Assembly (NCBI GenBank): GCA_002862435.1
Contig: PKDC01000032.1
Span: forward strand, 1-58,374
Direction: 5' to 3'
Length of the DNA: 58,374 nucleotides
DNA from: Pseudomonadota bacterium
GTDB lineage: Bacteria > Pseudomonadota > Gammaproteobacteria > UBA5335
The position numbers and the translations under genes are program-made. The notes below the pieces were generated by a model, which saw only the letters and a list, made by a program, of their open reading frames with translations, had not been told where the DNA came from and did no database searches. Shown here one piece after another: positions 29,757 to 37,548 of the stretch (positions are counted from its first letter, which is position 1; each line of letters begins with the position of its first letter).

Positions 29757-30380
29757 GTGCGATATCAAGGTAAGGTCACCGACTGGAATGACGATAGGGG
29801 CTTCGGCTTTGTTACGCCGAATGGAGGCGGTCCGAGGGTCTTCATCCACATCAAGTCATTCTCGAACCGGAAGCGCCGGCCGGTCGGTAACGAGCTGGTG
29901 ACCTACGAACTCAGATCTGATACGCGAGGTAGGCCCCAAGGTGTGAACATCGCATTCGTTCGCGATCGCTCATTGCCTCCTCCGCGGACAACCGCGCCCG
30001 GCCCTGGGGTTGTGGCTTTGAGTTTTGCGTTCGTCTTCCTGGTGTTCGTAGCGGGGGTTGTGGTCGCGGGAAAGTTACCCTTTCCGGTGCTCTTCGCATA
30101 CCTTACGGGGAGCTGTGTGACATATCTGGCTTACACGTTTGACAAAGCCGCGGCTCTACAGGGCAAATGGAGAACATCGGAGCGTGCGTTGCACTTTTTA
30201 AGTTTGGTTGGTGGATGGCCGGGTGCCATGCTTGCCCAGACAACGCTCCGCCACAAGACGCAGAAGCAATCGTTTCGGTTGGAGTATTGGGTGACGGTCG
30301 TACTCAACTGCGCAGCATTGGGATGGCTGCTGTCGCCGACCGGGATGCGCATAGTCAAGTCCGTCGTCGGTGCCACTTAA
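29757..30380 (+). CDS. cold-shock-domain plus DUF1294 membrane protein
   Basis: A 207-residue two-part protein. Residues 1-65 are a cold-shock (CSD) nucleic-acid-binding domain: GKVTDWNDDRGFGFVTPNG and VFIHIKSF carry the RNP-like motifs. From about 85 on, membrane segments and the DUF1294 pattern follow (FDKAAALQGKWRTSERALH, GGWPGAMLAQTTLRHKTQKQSF). This architecture is frequently found as an integron cassette gene, consistent with the attC directly upstream. Start GTG 29757. Function unknown; possibly membrane-tethered RNA binding. Base composition is higher in GC than the preceding operon, so the cassettes have different origins. Confidence 0.85.
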   Translation: MRYQGKVTDWNDDRGFGFVTPNGGGPRVFIHIKSFSNRKRRPVGNELVTYELRSDTRGRPQGVNIAFVRDRSLPPPRTTAPGPGVVALSFAFVFLVFVAGVVVAGKLPFPVLFAYLTGSCVTYLAYTFDKAAALQGKWRTSERALHFLSLVGGWPGAMLAQTTLRHKTQKQSFRLEYWVTVVLNCAALGWLLSPTGMRIVKSVVGAT

Positions 30381-30381
30381 G

Positions 30382-30408
30382 GGCTAACCGCGCAATCGAG
30401 CGTTAAGT
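30382..30408 (+). mobile_element. degenerate attC-like site
   Basis: GGCTAAC (30382-30388) and GTTAAGT (30402-30408) look like inverse core and core, but only 13 bases separate them, so the central arms are mostly lost. It lies directly after the DUF1294 stop, where a cassette end is expected. Confidence 0.45.
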
Positions 30409-30432
30409 TGCACAGGAGGAGAGAGAAAATAG

Positions 30433-31182
30433 ATGCCAAAAACAATCGATGAGAAACAGCAAATAGAAATTGAACATTGGCGGGACTCTCAGCAGGAGTC
30501 ACCAGAGGCAGACTCTATTCATAATATAATTAACAAAATGACGGAGGCTGCCATTGTTCTGGACTGCTTTGAAAGGCATCGAGAAGAGTTATCTACCAAC
30601 GGTCGCGTCCTTGAGCTTGGCGGCGGACAAGGATGGGCATCATGCATCTATAAAAAATTATTCCCGGATGCCCATGTTTCAGCAACGGATATAAGCAGTT
30701 TTGCTGTCGCTTCGCTACCAAAATGGGAAGATATTCTCCATGTGAAAATTGACAATTCATATCCATGCAAGAGCTACGAAACAAAAGAAGCTGAAGAAAC
30801 TTTAGACCTGGTCTTTTGTTTTGCTGCCGCGCATCATTTCTTGGCTCACAAAAGAACCATGCAGGAGATTTCAAGAATATTAAAGCCTGGCGGCAGAGCC
30901 ATTTACTTTTACGAGCCGGCAACACCAAGATATCTTTACCCGCTTGCCTATAAAAGGGTCAATGGAAAAAGGCCCGAAGTTCCAGAAGATGTCTTGATCG
31001 CCAATGAATTGAAAATTCTATCCAAGTCGGTGGGGCTTGATGTTCAAATTGATTATTATCCCTCTTTGATTCATAGGCGACCTTTTGAGACTTTGTACTT
31101 TTACATCTTAAACAAGCTGCCTTTTCTTCAAAGCAAAGTGCCGTGCACCGCAAATTTCATCTTTAGAAAATCGCCTCAATAA
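30433..31182 (+). CDS. class I SAM-dependent methyltransferase, unknown substrate
   Basis: A 249-residue cytosolic protein with a SAM-binding fold: motif I VLELGGGQGWASCIYKKL at about 55-72, AHVSATDIS (acidic motif), LDLVFCFAAAHHFL and EISRILKPGGRAIYFYEP (post-motif). The substrate cannot be told from the sequence; small metabolites or sugars are typical for this shape. Strong Shine-Dalgarno AGGAGGAGAG before ATG 30433. A+T-rich and preceded by a degenerate attC, so it is probably another cassette, but no attC follows it. Confidence 0.82.
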   Translation: MPKTIDEKQQIEIEHWRDSQQESPEADSIHNIINKMTEAAIVLDCFERHREELSTNGRVLELGGGQGWASCIYKKLFPDAHVSATDISSFAVASLPKWEDILHVKIDNSYPCKSYETKEAEETLDLVFCFAAAHHFLAHKRTMQEISRILKPGGRAIYFYEPATPRYLYPLAYKRVNGKRPEVPEDVLIANELKILSKSVGLDVQIDYYPSLIHRRPFETLYFYILNKLPFLQSKVPCTANFIFRKSPQ

Positions 31183-31228
31183 TAATCGTAAAGAGTTGTT
31201 GTCTGCCGCAGCGCATCACTGGCGTCCA

Positions 31229-31295
31229 GGATTGCGCAGGAATCGTCCGGCCGCCGGGCTTAAGCTGAGACCCTGTTCCCTGAGAAGAGATCGCG
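31229..31295. repeat. partial copy of the EamA gene 5' region (repeat A)
   Basis: GGATTGCGCAGGAATCG, GCCGGGCTTAAGCTGA and a CCCTGAG-AGAGATCGCG block recur at 32041-32117. Similarity ends at the first base of the EamA start codon. The remaining 31296-31482 holds only the dispersed repeat and the toxin-antitoxin promoter. Confidence 0.8.
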
Positions 31296-31320
31296 AATAA
31301 TCAGGGACAGACCACGGTTT
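31295..31320 (+). repeat. 26-base dispersed repeat, copy 1
   Basis: GAATAATCAGGGACAGACC followed by ACGGTTT. An inverted copy with two differences lies at 57798-57823. GGGACAGACCACGGTTT is identical in both. Confidence 0.75.
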
Positions 31321-31440
31321 TCTGGGCGGCTTTGGGGGCAGGTAAGGCGTTCACGACTGCTGTCGGCCGACTTCCAGACGGTCATCTACAAGCAAGGGTG
31401 CGGGGCAAGAATCGGGGTGGCGCCGCCACGGCATCCGGCG

Positions 31441-31461
31441 TAGACTGATGTCAACGACATT
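31441..31461 (+). promoter_or_regulatory. candidate promoter/operator of the toxin-antitoxin pair
   Basis: TAGACT (31441-31446) may be a -10 element, and ATGTC-AAC-GACAT (31448-31460) is a small perfect palindrome of the kind bound by ribbon-helix-helix antitoxins. It lies about 25 bases before the antitoxin start. Confidence 0.4.
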
Positions 31462-31482
31462 CACTGACCTTCGGGGACTGCC

Positions 31483-31704
31483 ATGAGCCAGATCACTGCC
31501 CGGCTGCCGGATGAGCTGGTGGCCGAACTGGATCACGCCGCCAGACAGCTTCGGCGCACGCGCGCCGAACTGGTCCGCCAGGCCGTCGAATACTATCTGG
31601 ACGATTTCGAGGACATTTCCCGCGCCATCGAGGTGCTCAAGGACCCCGCCGAACCGGTGCTCGACTGGGAAAGCGCCAGGCGCGATCTGATCGACCAACC
31701 GTGA
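31483..31704 (+). CDS. ribbon-helix-helix antitoxin (RelB/CopG-like)
   Basis: A 73-residue DNA-binding antitoxin. The N-terminus SQITARLPDELVAELDHAARQL is a classic ribbon-helix-helix domain (residues 1-45), and the acidic C-terminal tail (DDFEDISRAIEVLKDPAEPV) would wrap the toxin. ATG 31483 overlaps nothing upstream; the 3' end overlaps the toxin start by 4 bases. It probably represses its own operon through the palindrome at 31448-31460. Confidence 0.87.
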   Translation: MSQITARLPDELVAELDHAARQLRRTRAELVRQAVEYYLDDFEDISRAIEVLKDPAEPVLDWESARRDLIDQP

Positions 31705-31955
31705 CCTATGCGCTCCACATCAAGCGCAGCGCCGCCAAGGCGCTGCAAACTATCGCCTTGGACGAGCGCTTGCGCCTGATCGAGGCCATCGACCGGCTTG
31801 CGGACAATCCCGGCGCCGGCAGCGTGCTCAAGGGGGAGTTCTCCGGTCTGCGCCGCATGCGGGTCGGCAATTACCGCATCGTCTGTGAGGTGAAGGCGCA
31901 GCAACTGGTGGTGCTGGTCGTGCGCATCGGGCGCCGTCGCGACATCTACCGCTGA
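31701..31955 (+). CDS. RelE/ParE-family toxin
   Basis: An 84-residue toxin of the RelE/ParE superfamily. YALHIKRSAAKALQTI, GSVLKGEFSGLRRMRVGNYRIVCEV and VLVVRIGRRRDIYR match RelE-type mRNA interferases, with the basic residues (Arg in RMRVGNYR, C-terminal RRRDIY) in the usual places. Start GTG 31701 overlaps the antitoxin stop. Could alternatively be a ParE gyrase poison; sequence alone does not decide. Confidence 0.87.
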   Translation: MTYALHIKRSAAKALQTIALDERLRLIEAIDRLADNPGAGSVLKGEFSGLRRMRVGNYRIVCEVKAQQLVVLVVRIGRRRDIYR

Positions 31956-31968
31956 AGATCGGAAACTC

Positions 31969-32085
31969 ATGCTCGACACCGACACCAAACGCCGCATCGA
32001 TCCGATTTGCGCGAGGCATGTGAAGCAGCGCTGGATCGATGGATTGCGCAGGAATCGGGTGGTCGCGTGGGCACGCCGGGCTTAA
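31969..32085 (+). pseudogene. truncated 5' end of a type I restriction hsdM-like gene
   Basis: MLDTDTKRRID is the very characteristic start of HsdM methylase subunits (MLD.DTKRRID..RDILVGK). The match stops after about 11 residues and the frame runs into the 5' region of the EamA gene, ending at 32085. So a type I restriction locus was probably here, behind the toxin-antitoxin pair, and was deleted. Confidence 0.55.
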
Positions 32086-32117
32086 GCTGACGCTCTACAC
32101 CCTGAGGAGAGATCGCG
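32041..32117. repeat. EamA gene 5' region, repeat B (intact copy)
   Basis: Counterpart of 31229-31295, containing the Shine-Dalgarno GAGGAGA and the first base of the EamA start codon. This copy is about 10 bases longer because of a small insertion (GTCGCGTGGGCAC). Confidence 0.8.
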
Positions 32118-33013
32118 TGGACACGGCGAGTGGAATCCGTTTGGTGGCGCTGGCCGCGTTGTGGGGCGGCGCTTTTCTGTGTCTGCGCATCGGTGCGCCG
32201 GTATTCGGTCCGGCTCATCTCACTGCTTGGCGCGTGACGCTGGCGGCCGGGTTTTTGCTGGGCGCGGCGCTTTTGTTGCGCCGCCCGCTGCCGCGCATGG
32301 CGTCGTGGCGGCATTTTCTGGTGCTCGGCGCCTTCAATTCGGCGCTGCCGTTCCTGCTCTTTGCCTACGCGGCCCAGCGCCTGAATGCGTCCTTCATGTC
32401 GATCCTGAACGCGCTGGCGCCGATCTATGCCGCCGGCCTGGGGATGTTGTGGCGGGGCGTGCCGCCCACTGCCAGTGCGATGGCGGGCCTGGCGCTCGGG
32501 CTCCTGGGGGTGGTGATTCTCGCATGGGACAATCTGGCCGCAGCGGGCCCGGTGGCATGGCCGGCACTGGCGGCCGCACTGTTGGCCCCGCTCTTCTACG
32601 CCTTTGCGAGCCTGTACGCTCAGCGTGGCGGTGGCGCCACCAATGCCTTCGACAATGCGCATGGCAGCATGTGGGCGGCCGCATTGCTCACGCTGCCTGT
32701 GGCCTTGCTGGAACCGCCGACGGGACGGGAAGCGGATACGACCGCCTGGCTGGCGGTGCTGGCCTTGGGCATCCTGTGCACCGGACTCGCCTTCCTGCTC
32801 TATTTTCAGCTGATGGTCGATATCGGGCCGATGCGGACGCTGACGGTGACTTTTCTCATTCCCGTGTTCGGCGTGCTGTGGGGTGCGGTGTTGCTGGGCG
32901 AACCGGTGGGCTGGACGCTGGTGCTGGGCGGGATCTGCGTGCTGGCAGGCATCGCGCTGGCCAACGGCCGGGTCCCCTGGCGGCGATCCGCCGCAGCCGG
33001 CGCAGCGCCATGA
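32117..33013 (+). CDS. EamA (DMT) family transporter
   Basis: A 298-residue inner-membrane protein with ten predicted helices in two EamA repeats, of the drug/metabolite transporter superfamily. RLVALAALWGGAFLCLRIGAPVFGP opens repeat 1 and LNALAPIYAAGLGMLW, LLGVVILAWDN follow; repeat 2 ends VFGVLWGAVLLGEPVGWTLVLG. Substrate unknown; relatives export amino acids or metabolites. Start GTG 32117 is fixed by GAGGAGA 7 bases upstream. The stop overlaps the next gene (ATGA). Confidence 0.88.
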   Translation: MDTASGIRLVALAALWGGAFLCLRIGAPVFGPAHLTAWRVTLAAGFLLGAALLLRRPLPRMASWRHFLVLGAFNSALPFLLFAYAAQRLNASFMSILNALAPIYAAGLGMLWRGVPPTASAMAGLALGLLGVVILAWDNLAAAGPVAWPALAAALLAPLFYAFASLYAQRGGGATNAFDNAHGSMWAAALLTLPVALLEPPTGREADTTAWLAVLALGILCTGLAFLLYFQLMVDIGPMRTLTVTFLIPVFGVLWGAVLLGEPVGWTLVLGGICVLAGIALANGRVPWRRSAAAGAAP

Positions 33014-33870
33014 ACGCCGACACGGCCTTGGCGCCGGGTTTGGCATACGCCACCGTGGCGCAGGCGATCGCGTTCATTCGCCACAACGCGCCGCGCCAGC
33101 CCGGACTTGGCGAGGTGGCCCGTCATGTCGGGTACAGCGAGGCGCACTTCCAGCGCCTGTTTTCGCAATGGGCCGGGGTGTCGCCCACCCGTTTCCTGCA
33201 ATTCCTTACCAAGGAGCACGCCATGGGTCTGCTCGCGCAATCCCGCAACGTGCTGGAGACAGCGCTCGAGACGGGGCTTTCGGGGTCGGGGCGCCTGCAT
33301 GATCTGCTGGTGACCTGGGAAGCCATGACGCCGGGGGAAATCCGGCGCCAGGGAGAAGGCGTCGCCATTGACTGGGGATGGGCCGCCACACCGCTGGGCT
33401 GGATGGTGGTCGGCGAGACCGCGCGGGGCATCTGTCACCTGTCCTTTGTTGATGATCCCGCTGCGCCGGCGGTCCTGGACAGGCTGCGGCTATGCTGGCC
33501 CCGGGCGGTGTTGCGTCACCGCCCTGAAGCTGCCGCGTCGCTGGCGGAACGGGTGTTCGCGGGCGCGCAACGGGGCGCACCGCTGCGCCTGCTGCTGCGC
33601 GGTACGCCGTTTCGGCTCAAGGTGTGGGAGGCCTTGCTACGGGTTCCGGCGGGGCAGGTCTGTTCCTACACCACCCTCGCCGCCCGGGCGGGCGCGCCGC
33701 GTGCCGCGCGGGCGGTGGGCAGCGCCATGGCGGGTAACGACATCGCCCTGCTCATCCCCTGTCATCGGGTCATCCGCGAAAGCGGCGAGATCGGCGAGTA
33801 CCGCTGGGGTGCGACGCGCAAGGCGTTGCTGTTGGGCTGGGAGCAGGCGCGGCAAAACTCCGCCGGCTGA
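33010..33870 (+). CDS. AraC-type HTH plus O6-methylguanine-DNA methyltransferase (Ada C-terminal type)
   Basis: A 286-residue fusion. Residues 15-105 are an AraC-like helix-turn-helix (LGEVARHVGYSEAHFQRLFSQWAGVSPTRF); 115-190 the methyltransferase N-terminal lobe; 195-280 the catalytic lobe with LLIPCHRVI (acceptor Cys) and GTPFRLKVWEALLRVPAGQV. It repairs O6-alkylguanine by suicidal transfer. The N-terminal zinc Cys domain of full Ada is missing, so it cannot sense methylphosphotriesters. Translationally coupled to the transporter. Confidence 0.9.
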   Translation: MNADTALAPGLAYATVAQAIAFIRHNAPRQPGLGEVARHVGYSEAHFQRLFSQWAGVSPTRFLQFLTKEHAMGLLAQSRNVLETALETGLSGSGRLHDLLVTWEAMTPGEIRRQGEGVAIDWGWAATPLGWMVVGETARGICHLSFVDDPAAPAVLDRLRLCWPRAVLRHRPEAAASLAERVFAGAQRGAPLRLLLRGTPFRLKVWEALLRVPAGQVCSYTTLAARAGAPRAARAVGSAMAGNDIALLIPCHRVIRESGEIGEYRWGATRKALLLGWEQARQNSAG

Positions 33871-33964
33871 ATAGACTGCGAACATACCCGTATCCCTTGG
33901 ATGCGGCTGTGCAGACAAGTGCTGGTAGCGCGAGCAGCGCAAAGTGCGGAATGCCGCGCCTCCC

Positions 33965-34387
33965 TTATGGCGGAATCGGCCATTCCGGGTTCCATGCGAT
34001 TTCCCACAAATGCTGATCGGGGTCCTGAAAGTAACCGGCATAACCGCCCCAGAAGGTGTCTTGGGCGGGTTTCACAATGGTCGCCCCCGCATGCTGGGCC
34101 TGATCCATGACCTCATCGACTTCGAGCCTGGACGACACATTGTGCCCAAGCGAGACAGCGGCGGGGCCAGCGGCGTCGATTGGCAATCCTGCATCCTGGG
34201 CCAGATTTCGGCGTGGAAAAATCGCCAGTTTCAGGCCGCCCGCCAGATCGAAGAACGCAACGGCGCCGTGCTCGAAGGATGTTCCAATGATTCCTGCCGT
34301 GTTCAAGCCAAGGCCATTCCGATAGAAACGCAGCGATCGTTCAAGATCATCTACACCGAGGGTGATCAATGAAATGTGCGGCCTCAT
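33965..34387 (-). CDS. VOC (glyoxalase/bleomycin-resistance) family protein
   Basis: A 140-residue metal-dependent fold made of paired beta-alpha-beta-beta-beta modules. MRPHISLITLGVDDLERSLRFY is the standard start, GAVAFFDLAGGLKLAIFPR closes module 1, and GYAGYFQDPDQHLWEIAWNP closes module 2 with the usual Glu metal ligand. Substrate unknown. ATG 34387 follows GGAGA. Convergent with the methyltransferase gene. Confidence 0.87.
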   Translation of the reverse strand: MRPHISLITLGVDDLERSLRFYRNGLGLNTAGIIGTSFEHGAVAFFDLAGGLKLAIFPRRNLAQDAGLPIDAAGPAAVSLGHNVSSRLEVDEVMDQAQHAGATIVKPAQDTFWGGYAGYFQDPDQHLWEIAWNPEWPIPP

Positions 34388-34419
34388 AAGCAATTTCTCC
34401 AGTACGGCGTACCGTCAGG

Positions 34420-34707
34420 TCAGCGCAGGCGGGCGAGCTGGCGGTCGATGTGGCGCTTGGTGCCCCAGACGGCTACCCCGACGCAGACGAGGCCGGCCAG
34501 TCGCGCCAGCACGACTTCGGGGCGGGCATTGCCGTCGGGCGGCCAGAAGCCACCGCTCGGGCCCACGGGCAGGGGTTGCAGGCTGCGGTAGAACGCCAGG
34601 GCAAGGAGACCCAGCCCCAGCGCCCACCACTTGCGGCGGTGCCGCTCCACCGCGCCGGGCGGTGGGGCGGCGTCTTGCATGCTCGGTTCACGGCGCGGTG
34701 TCGTCAT
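34420..34707 (-). CDS. small predicted membrane protein, unknown
   Basis: A 95-residue protein with two hydrophobic stretches (WALGLGLLALAFYRSL and VVLARLAGLVCVGVAVWGT) joined by a Pro/Gly-rich loop, and basic ends (RRKWW, KRHIDRQLARLR). I recognise no family. It follows the NosL-like gene on the same strand. Start ATG 34707; 34680 is possible. It may not be a real gene, but composition and position are compatible. Confidence 0.5.
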   Translation of the reverse strand: MTTPRREPSMQDAAPPPGAVERHRRKWWALGLGLLALAFYRSLQPLPVGPSGGFWPPDGNARPEVVLARLAGLVCVGVAVWGTKRHIDRQLARLR

Positions 34708-34761
34708 CGGCAAGCAGTCCGATTCGTGTCCTGCCGCCGTCACCGGGAACCGCGGCTGCGC

Positions 34762-35223
34762 TTACTTCCCGTGGTGATGAGCGGCGTGGACGGCCTGGAA
34801 GGCGGACTCGAAATCCAGCACCTTGCCGCCGAAACCCTTGGCGAAACGTTCGGCCTCGTCTTTCTTGGCGAAGGCCAGGAAGGAGGGTTCGCAGCAGGCG
34901 TTGAAAGTCGATCCCCTGACATAATAGGCCGCACGCGCATCGATTTCGTCCCCGCGCAGGAAGTCGAGGGTGCGGGGCTTCGCATCCTTCACCTCCTTCA
35001 TATCCTTGAGTATCGACAGACCGCAACCGGCGCAGCCGAAGCGTTCCTCCTTGCCATCGGGATGGGTCAGGATGAAGCCCACATGGGCATTGGTCATCTC
35101 CTTGCCGCACATCCCGCAGGTGGCCGGTTCGCCCGCGCCCTCGGCCGCCTGAACAGCCCCCAGCGGTCCCATCACCAGGCCCAGCACCAGCAGCGCGCCC
35201 ATCATCCAGCGTTTCATCACCAT
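34762..35223 (-). CDS. NosL-like exported metal-binding protein
   Basis: A 153-residue exported protein resembling NosL, the copper chaperone of nitrous-oxide reductase systems. The signal peptide MKRWMMGALLVLGLVMGPLG ends near VQA. CGMCGKEMTNAHVGFILTHPDGKEERFGC holds the NosL-type Cys-Gly-Met-Cys (36-39); further pairs are GCAGCG (64-67) and ACC (110-111), and it ends His-rich (HAAHHHGK). Unlike most NosL proteins there is no lipobox. No nos genes are nearby, so a general copper or heavy-metal role is inferred. Confidence 0.68.
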   Translation of the reverse strand: MVMKRWMMGALLVLGLVMGPLGAVQAAEGAGEPATCGMCGKEMTNAHVGFILTHPDGKEERFGCAGCGLSILKDMKEVKDAKPRTLDFLRGDEIDARAAYYVRGSTFNACCEPSFLAFAKKDEAERFAKGFGGKVLDFESAFQAVHAAHHHGK

Positions 35224-35309
35224 GACATTGTCTCCTGTGGTTTTTGGAGCGTCTTGATCCGCTCCGCACCCATTCTGGCCGCCGCCCGTGCCGCGCCCCT
35301 TGATCGATG

Positions 35310-36002
35310 TCAAGGGTGTTTGATGGCCGTATCCACCTCCGTCGCGCGCGCAGTGGGCGGCAGCAGCCGGGCCAGCAGCGCGCAGACCGCATAGACCACG
35401 ACGCCGGCGAACAGCACGTCGCTCAGGAAGTGACCGCCGGCCGCGATGCGCCAAAAGCCGATGATGCCGCCGGTCAGTCCGCCGGCCGCGAGCCAGGCGC
35501 GGCGCCGGCGCGGGCAGACAAAGGCCCCGGCCATCGGGAAAAAGCCCAGCGCCGCATCCCCGCTCACGAAGGCGCAGTTGCGCTTGCATTCGTTGACCGG
35601 TTGCAGGGGATGGCTGTAGTGTCGCGGCCCCCCGAACTCCTGCACATAGGTCGGTCGCGCCCGCCCCCAGGTGTCCTTCAATCCCAGGTTGACGACCAGT
35701 CCCGGGCCGAGCAGCAGGGCGACAAGTAAAAATGTCCAGCCGCGACGCGGCAATCCGCGCCAGATGCCGCCCGCGCGGGTGCGCACGATGCCGAGGACAA
35801 AGCCCAGCACGGCGCAGGCCCCGGCCAGCCGGATGGCGCGTTTCTGCCACAGGCTCATGGGTTGGTCGGTCCACCAGAACTCGCGCGGCTCCACCAGAAA
35901 CTGCTGCGCCGTCCACAAATCCAGCGCCGGCCAGCGCCAGAACAGCGCCCCCAGCACGAGGGTCAGCAGCAGGGCGGGATAAAACGGCAGGGATCGATTC
36001 AT
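35310..36002 (-). CDS. PAP2-family membrane phosphatase, altered active site
   Basis: A 230-residue inner-membrane protein with about six helices. PAP2 motif 1 is KDTWGRARP; motif 2, normally PSGH, reads FVSGDAALGFF, so the conserved His is Asp; motif 3 is FWRIAAGGHFLSD. Members of a PAP2 subgroup with CSFVSGE-type motif 2 (preceded by Cys-rich RNCAF here) dephosphorylate lipid A or undecaprenyl carriers. The ATG overlaps the upstream glycosyltransferase stop (ATGA), so the two act together, perhaps on lipid A or a lipid carrier. Confidence 0.82.
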   Translation of the reverse strand: MNRSLPFYPALLLTLVLGALFWRWPALDLWTAQQFLVEPREFWWTDQPMSLWQKRAIRLAGACAVLGFVLGIVRTRAGGIWRGLPRRGWTFLLVALLLGPGLVVNLGLKDTWGRARPTYVQEFGGPRHYSHPLQPVNECKRNCAFVSGDAALGFFPMAGAFVCPRRRRAWLAAGGLTGGIIGFWRIAAGGHFLSDVLFAGVVVYAVCALLARLLPPTARATEVDTAIKHP

Positions 36003-37489
36003 GGTGGGTCGCTCGGGGTGGGGTAGCCGGTGAATCCTTGCAGGCGGTAAACGCCATAGACCGCCTCGCGTCCACTGCCCTGCGGCCGGCGCACCGGCCC
36101 CAGTGATTCGCCATGGGCAAAGGACGCTCGAATCGGCGCGGTCCGGGCCGGATCGGCAATCAACAGCCACGTTGTGCAAGGGGTATGGGCCAGGTCGGCG
36201 GTAAGGTCGAAGTGATCCCGGATCGGCCCGGGCGGGTGCCACTTCACCACCGGCGCCGGGCGCGGACGGGCGTAGTAGGCCAGGGCGGCCGCCGTGCTCC
36301 GGTCGGTGGTCAACAGGCAGGCGGCGGGCGCGCTTCGGCGCCATTCGGCGACCTGAAGGCCCAGGGTTTCCCAGCCACGCAGCCGCCGCAGGGGGTCGGC
36401 GCGCAACGGGAAGTGGGCCTGATCGCCGCCCCAGTGCAGGATGCCGCAGGCCAGCAGTGCACCCATCAGGGCGTTGAACAGGAGCGTGGCCAACAACAGT
36501 CGGCGCCAGGGGCGCGTCATCAGCCAGCGCGCCGCCAGAATCACCCCGGCGACATGGGCGGTCACCGCCCAGTTGGCGTTGGCGCCGGCCACCAGGGCCA
36601 GCCCGGCGTAAAACAGCAGCGGCGGCCAGGTGAGCCAGGCCAGCAGTCCTGCCGGGTTGTTGTCGCGCAGGGATGTCGTGGCCAGCGCCGCCCCCAGGCC
36701 CAGGAATGCGCCCGGCCCCAGCAGCGCGGCCTGGCTGGCAATGAAGCCCAGCATGCGCAGGGGGTCGGTATGTGCGGCGGACAGGTCGGCATTGTCGGAG
36801 GTGTGCTGGTAACTGACGAAGTCATGCGCGAAGTTCCAGGCCAGATTGGGGGCATAGACTGCGGCAGCGACGGCCAGGGCCAGGGCTTCTCCCCGTCCCG
36901 GCCGACGCCTGCTGCTGAGGACATGCCCCAGCCAGCCGACCAGGAAAAACGCCATGGCGTATTTGGACAACAGCCCGAAACCCAGCGCCAGGCCCAACGC
37001 AGGCCACCAGAGACCACCCCGTTGCTCGGCCTGGATCAGGGCGTACAGCGCCGCGCTCCAGCACAACAGCAGCGGCACGTCGGTGGAGATCAGGAAGCTG
37101 GAAAAACTCACCGCCGGCAAGCTGGCATACAGCAGCGCCGCCCCCACGCCCACGCGCGGGCCGTACAGTGCCCGGCCGGCGAGGAAGATGAAGCCTGCCG
37201 TGCCGCCATGCAGCAGGGGCGATGCCAGCCGCACCCCCCATTCCCCATCCCCGGCCAGGGCGGTGGTGAGGGCAATCACCCAGGCAATGACGGGCGGCTT
37301 GGAGTAGTAGCCGAAGTCCGGGGTGGTGGACCACAGCCAGTACTGGGCCTCGTCCACGAACAGATCCAGCGGGGATGCCGCCAGCAGGGCGATCCGGAGC
37401 GCGGTGAGAGTCGCCAGGACGCCCAGCAGGGCGCTGAGTGTCGGCTCACCGCCATGATCCTGCGGTCTGCCCCTGCCATTCGCCTGCAT
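35999..37489 (-). CDS. GT39/GT83-type membrane glycosyltransferase (ArnT/PMT-like) 1
   Basis: A 496-residue polytopic inner-membrane protein that would transfer a sugar from a lipid carrier onto a periplasmic acceptor. LDLFVDEAQYWLWSTTPDFGYYSKPPVIAW contains the catalytic-type DEA(Q)Y motif in the first periplasmic loop, then many helices. A C-terminal periplasmic domain starts near 400. Acceptor unknown; lipid A is the usual one for this group, and the coupled PAP2 gene supports that. Divergent from a second such gene with about 60 bases between starts. Confidence 0.85.
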   Translation of the reverse strand: MQANGRGRPQDHGGEPTLSALLGVLATLTALRIALLAASPLDLFVDEAQYWLWSTTPDFGYYSKPPVIAWVIALTTALAGDGEWGVRLASPLLHGGTAGFIFLAGRALYGPRVGVGAALLYASLPAVSFSSFLISTDVPLLLCWSAALYALIQAEQRGGLWWPALGLALGFGLLSKYAMAFFLVGWLGHVLSSRRRPGRGEALALAVAAAVYAPNLAWNFAHDFVSYQHTSDNADLSAAHTDPLRMLGFIASQAALLGPGAFLGLGAALATTSLRDNNPAGLLAWLTWPPLLFYAGLALVAGANANWAVTAHVAGVILAARWLMTRPWRRLLLATLLFNALMGALLACGILHWGGDQAHFPLRADPLRRLRGWETLGLQVAEWRRSAPAACLLTTDRSTAAALAYYARPRPAPVVKWHPPGPIRDHFDLTADLAHTPCTTWLLIADPARTAPIRASFAHGESLGPVRRPQGSGREAVYGVYRLQGFTGYPTPSDPP

Positions 37490-37548
37490 CCCTTGGTCTT
37501 CCTCCCCTTGGTTTGGTCATCGCCCTTTCACATGGCGGCGCTAGGCTA

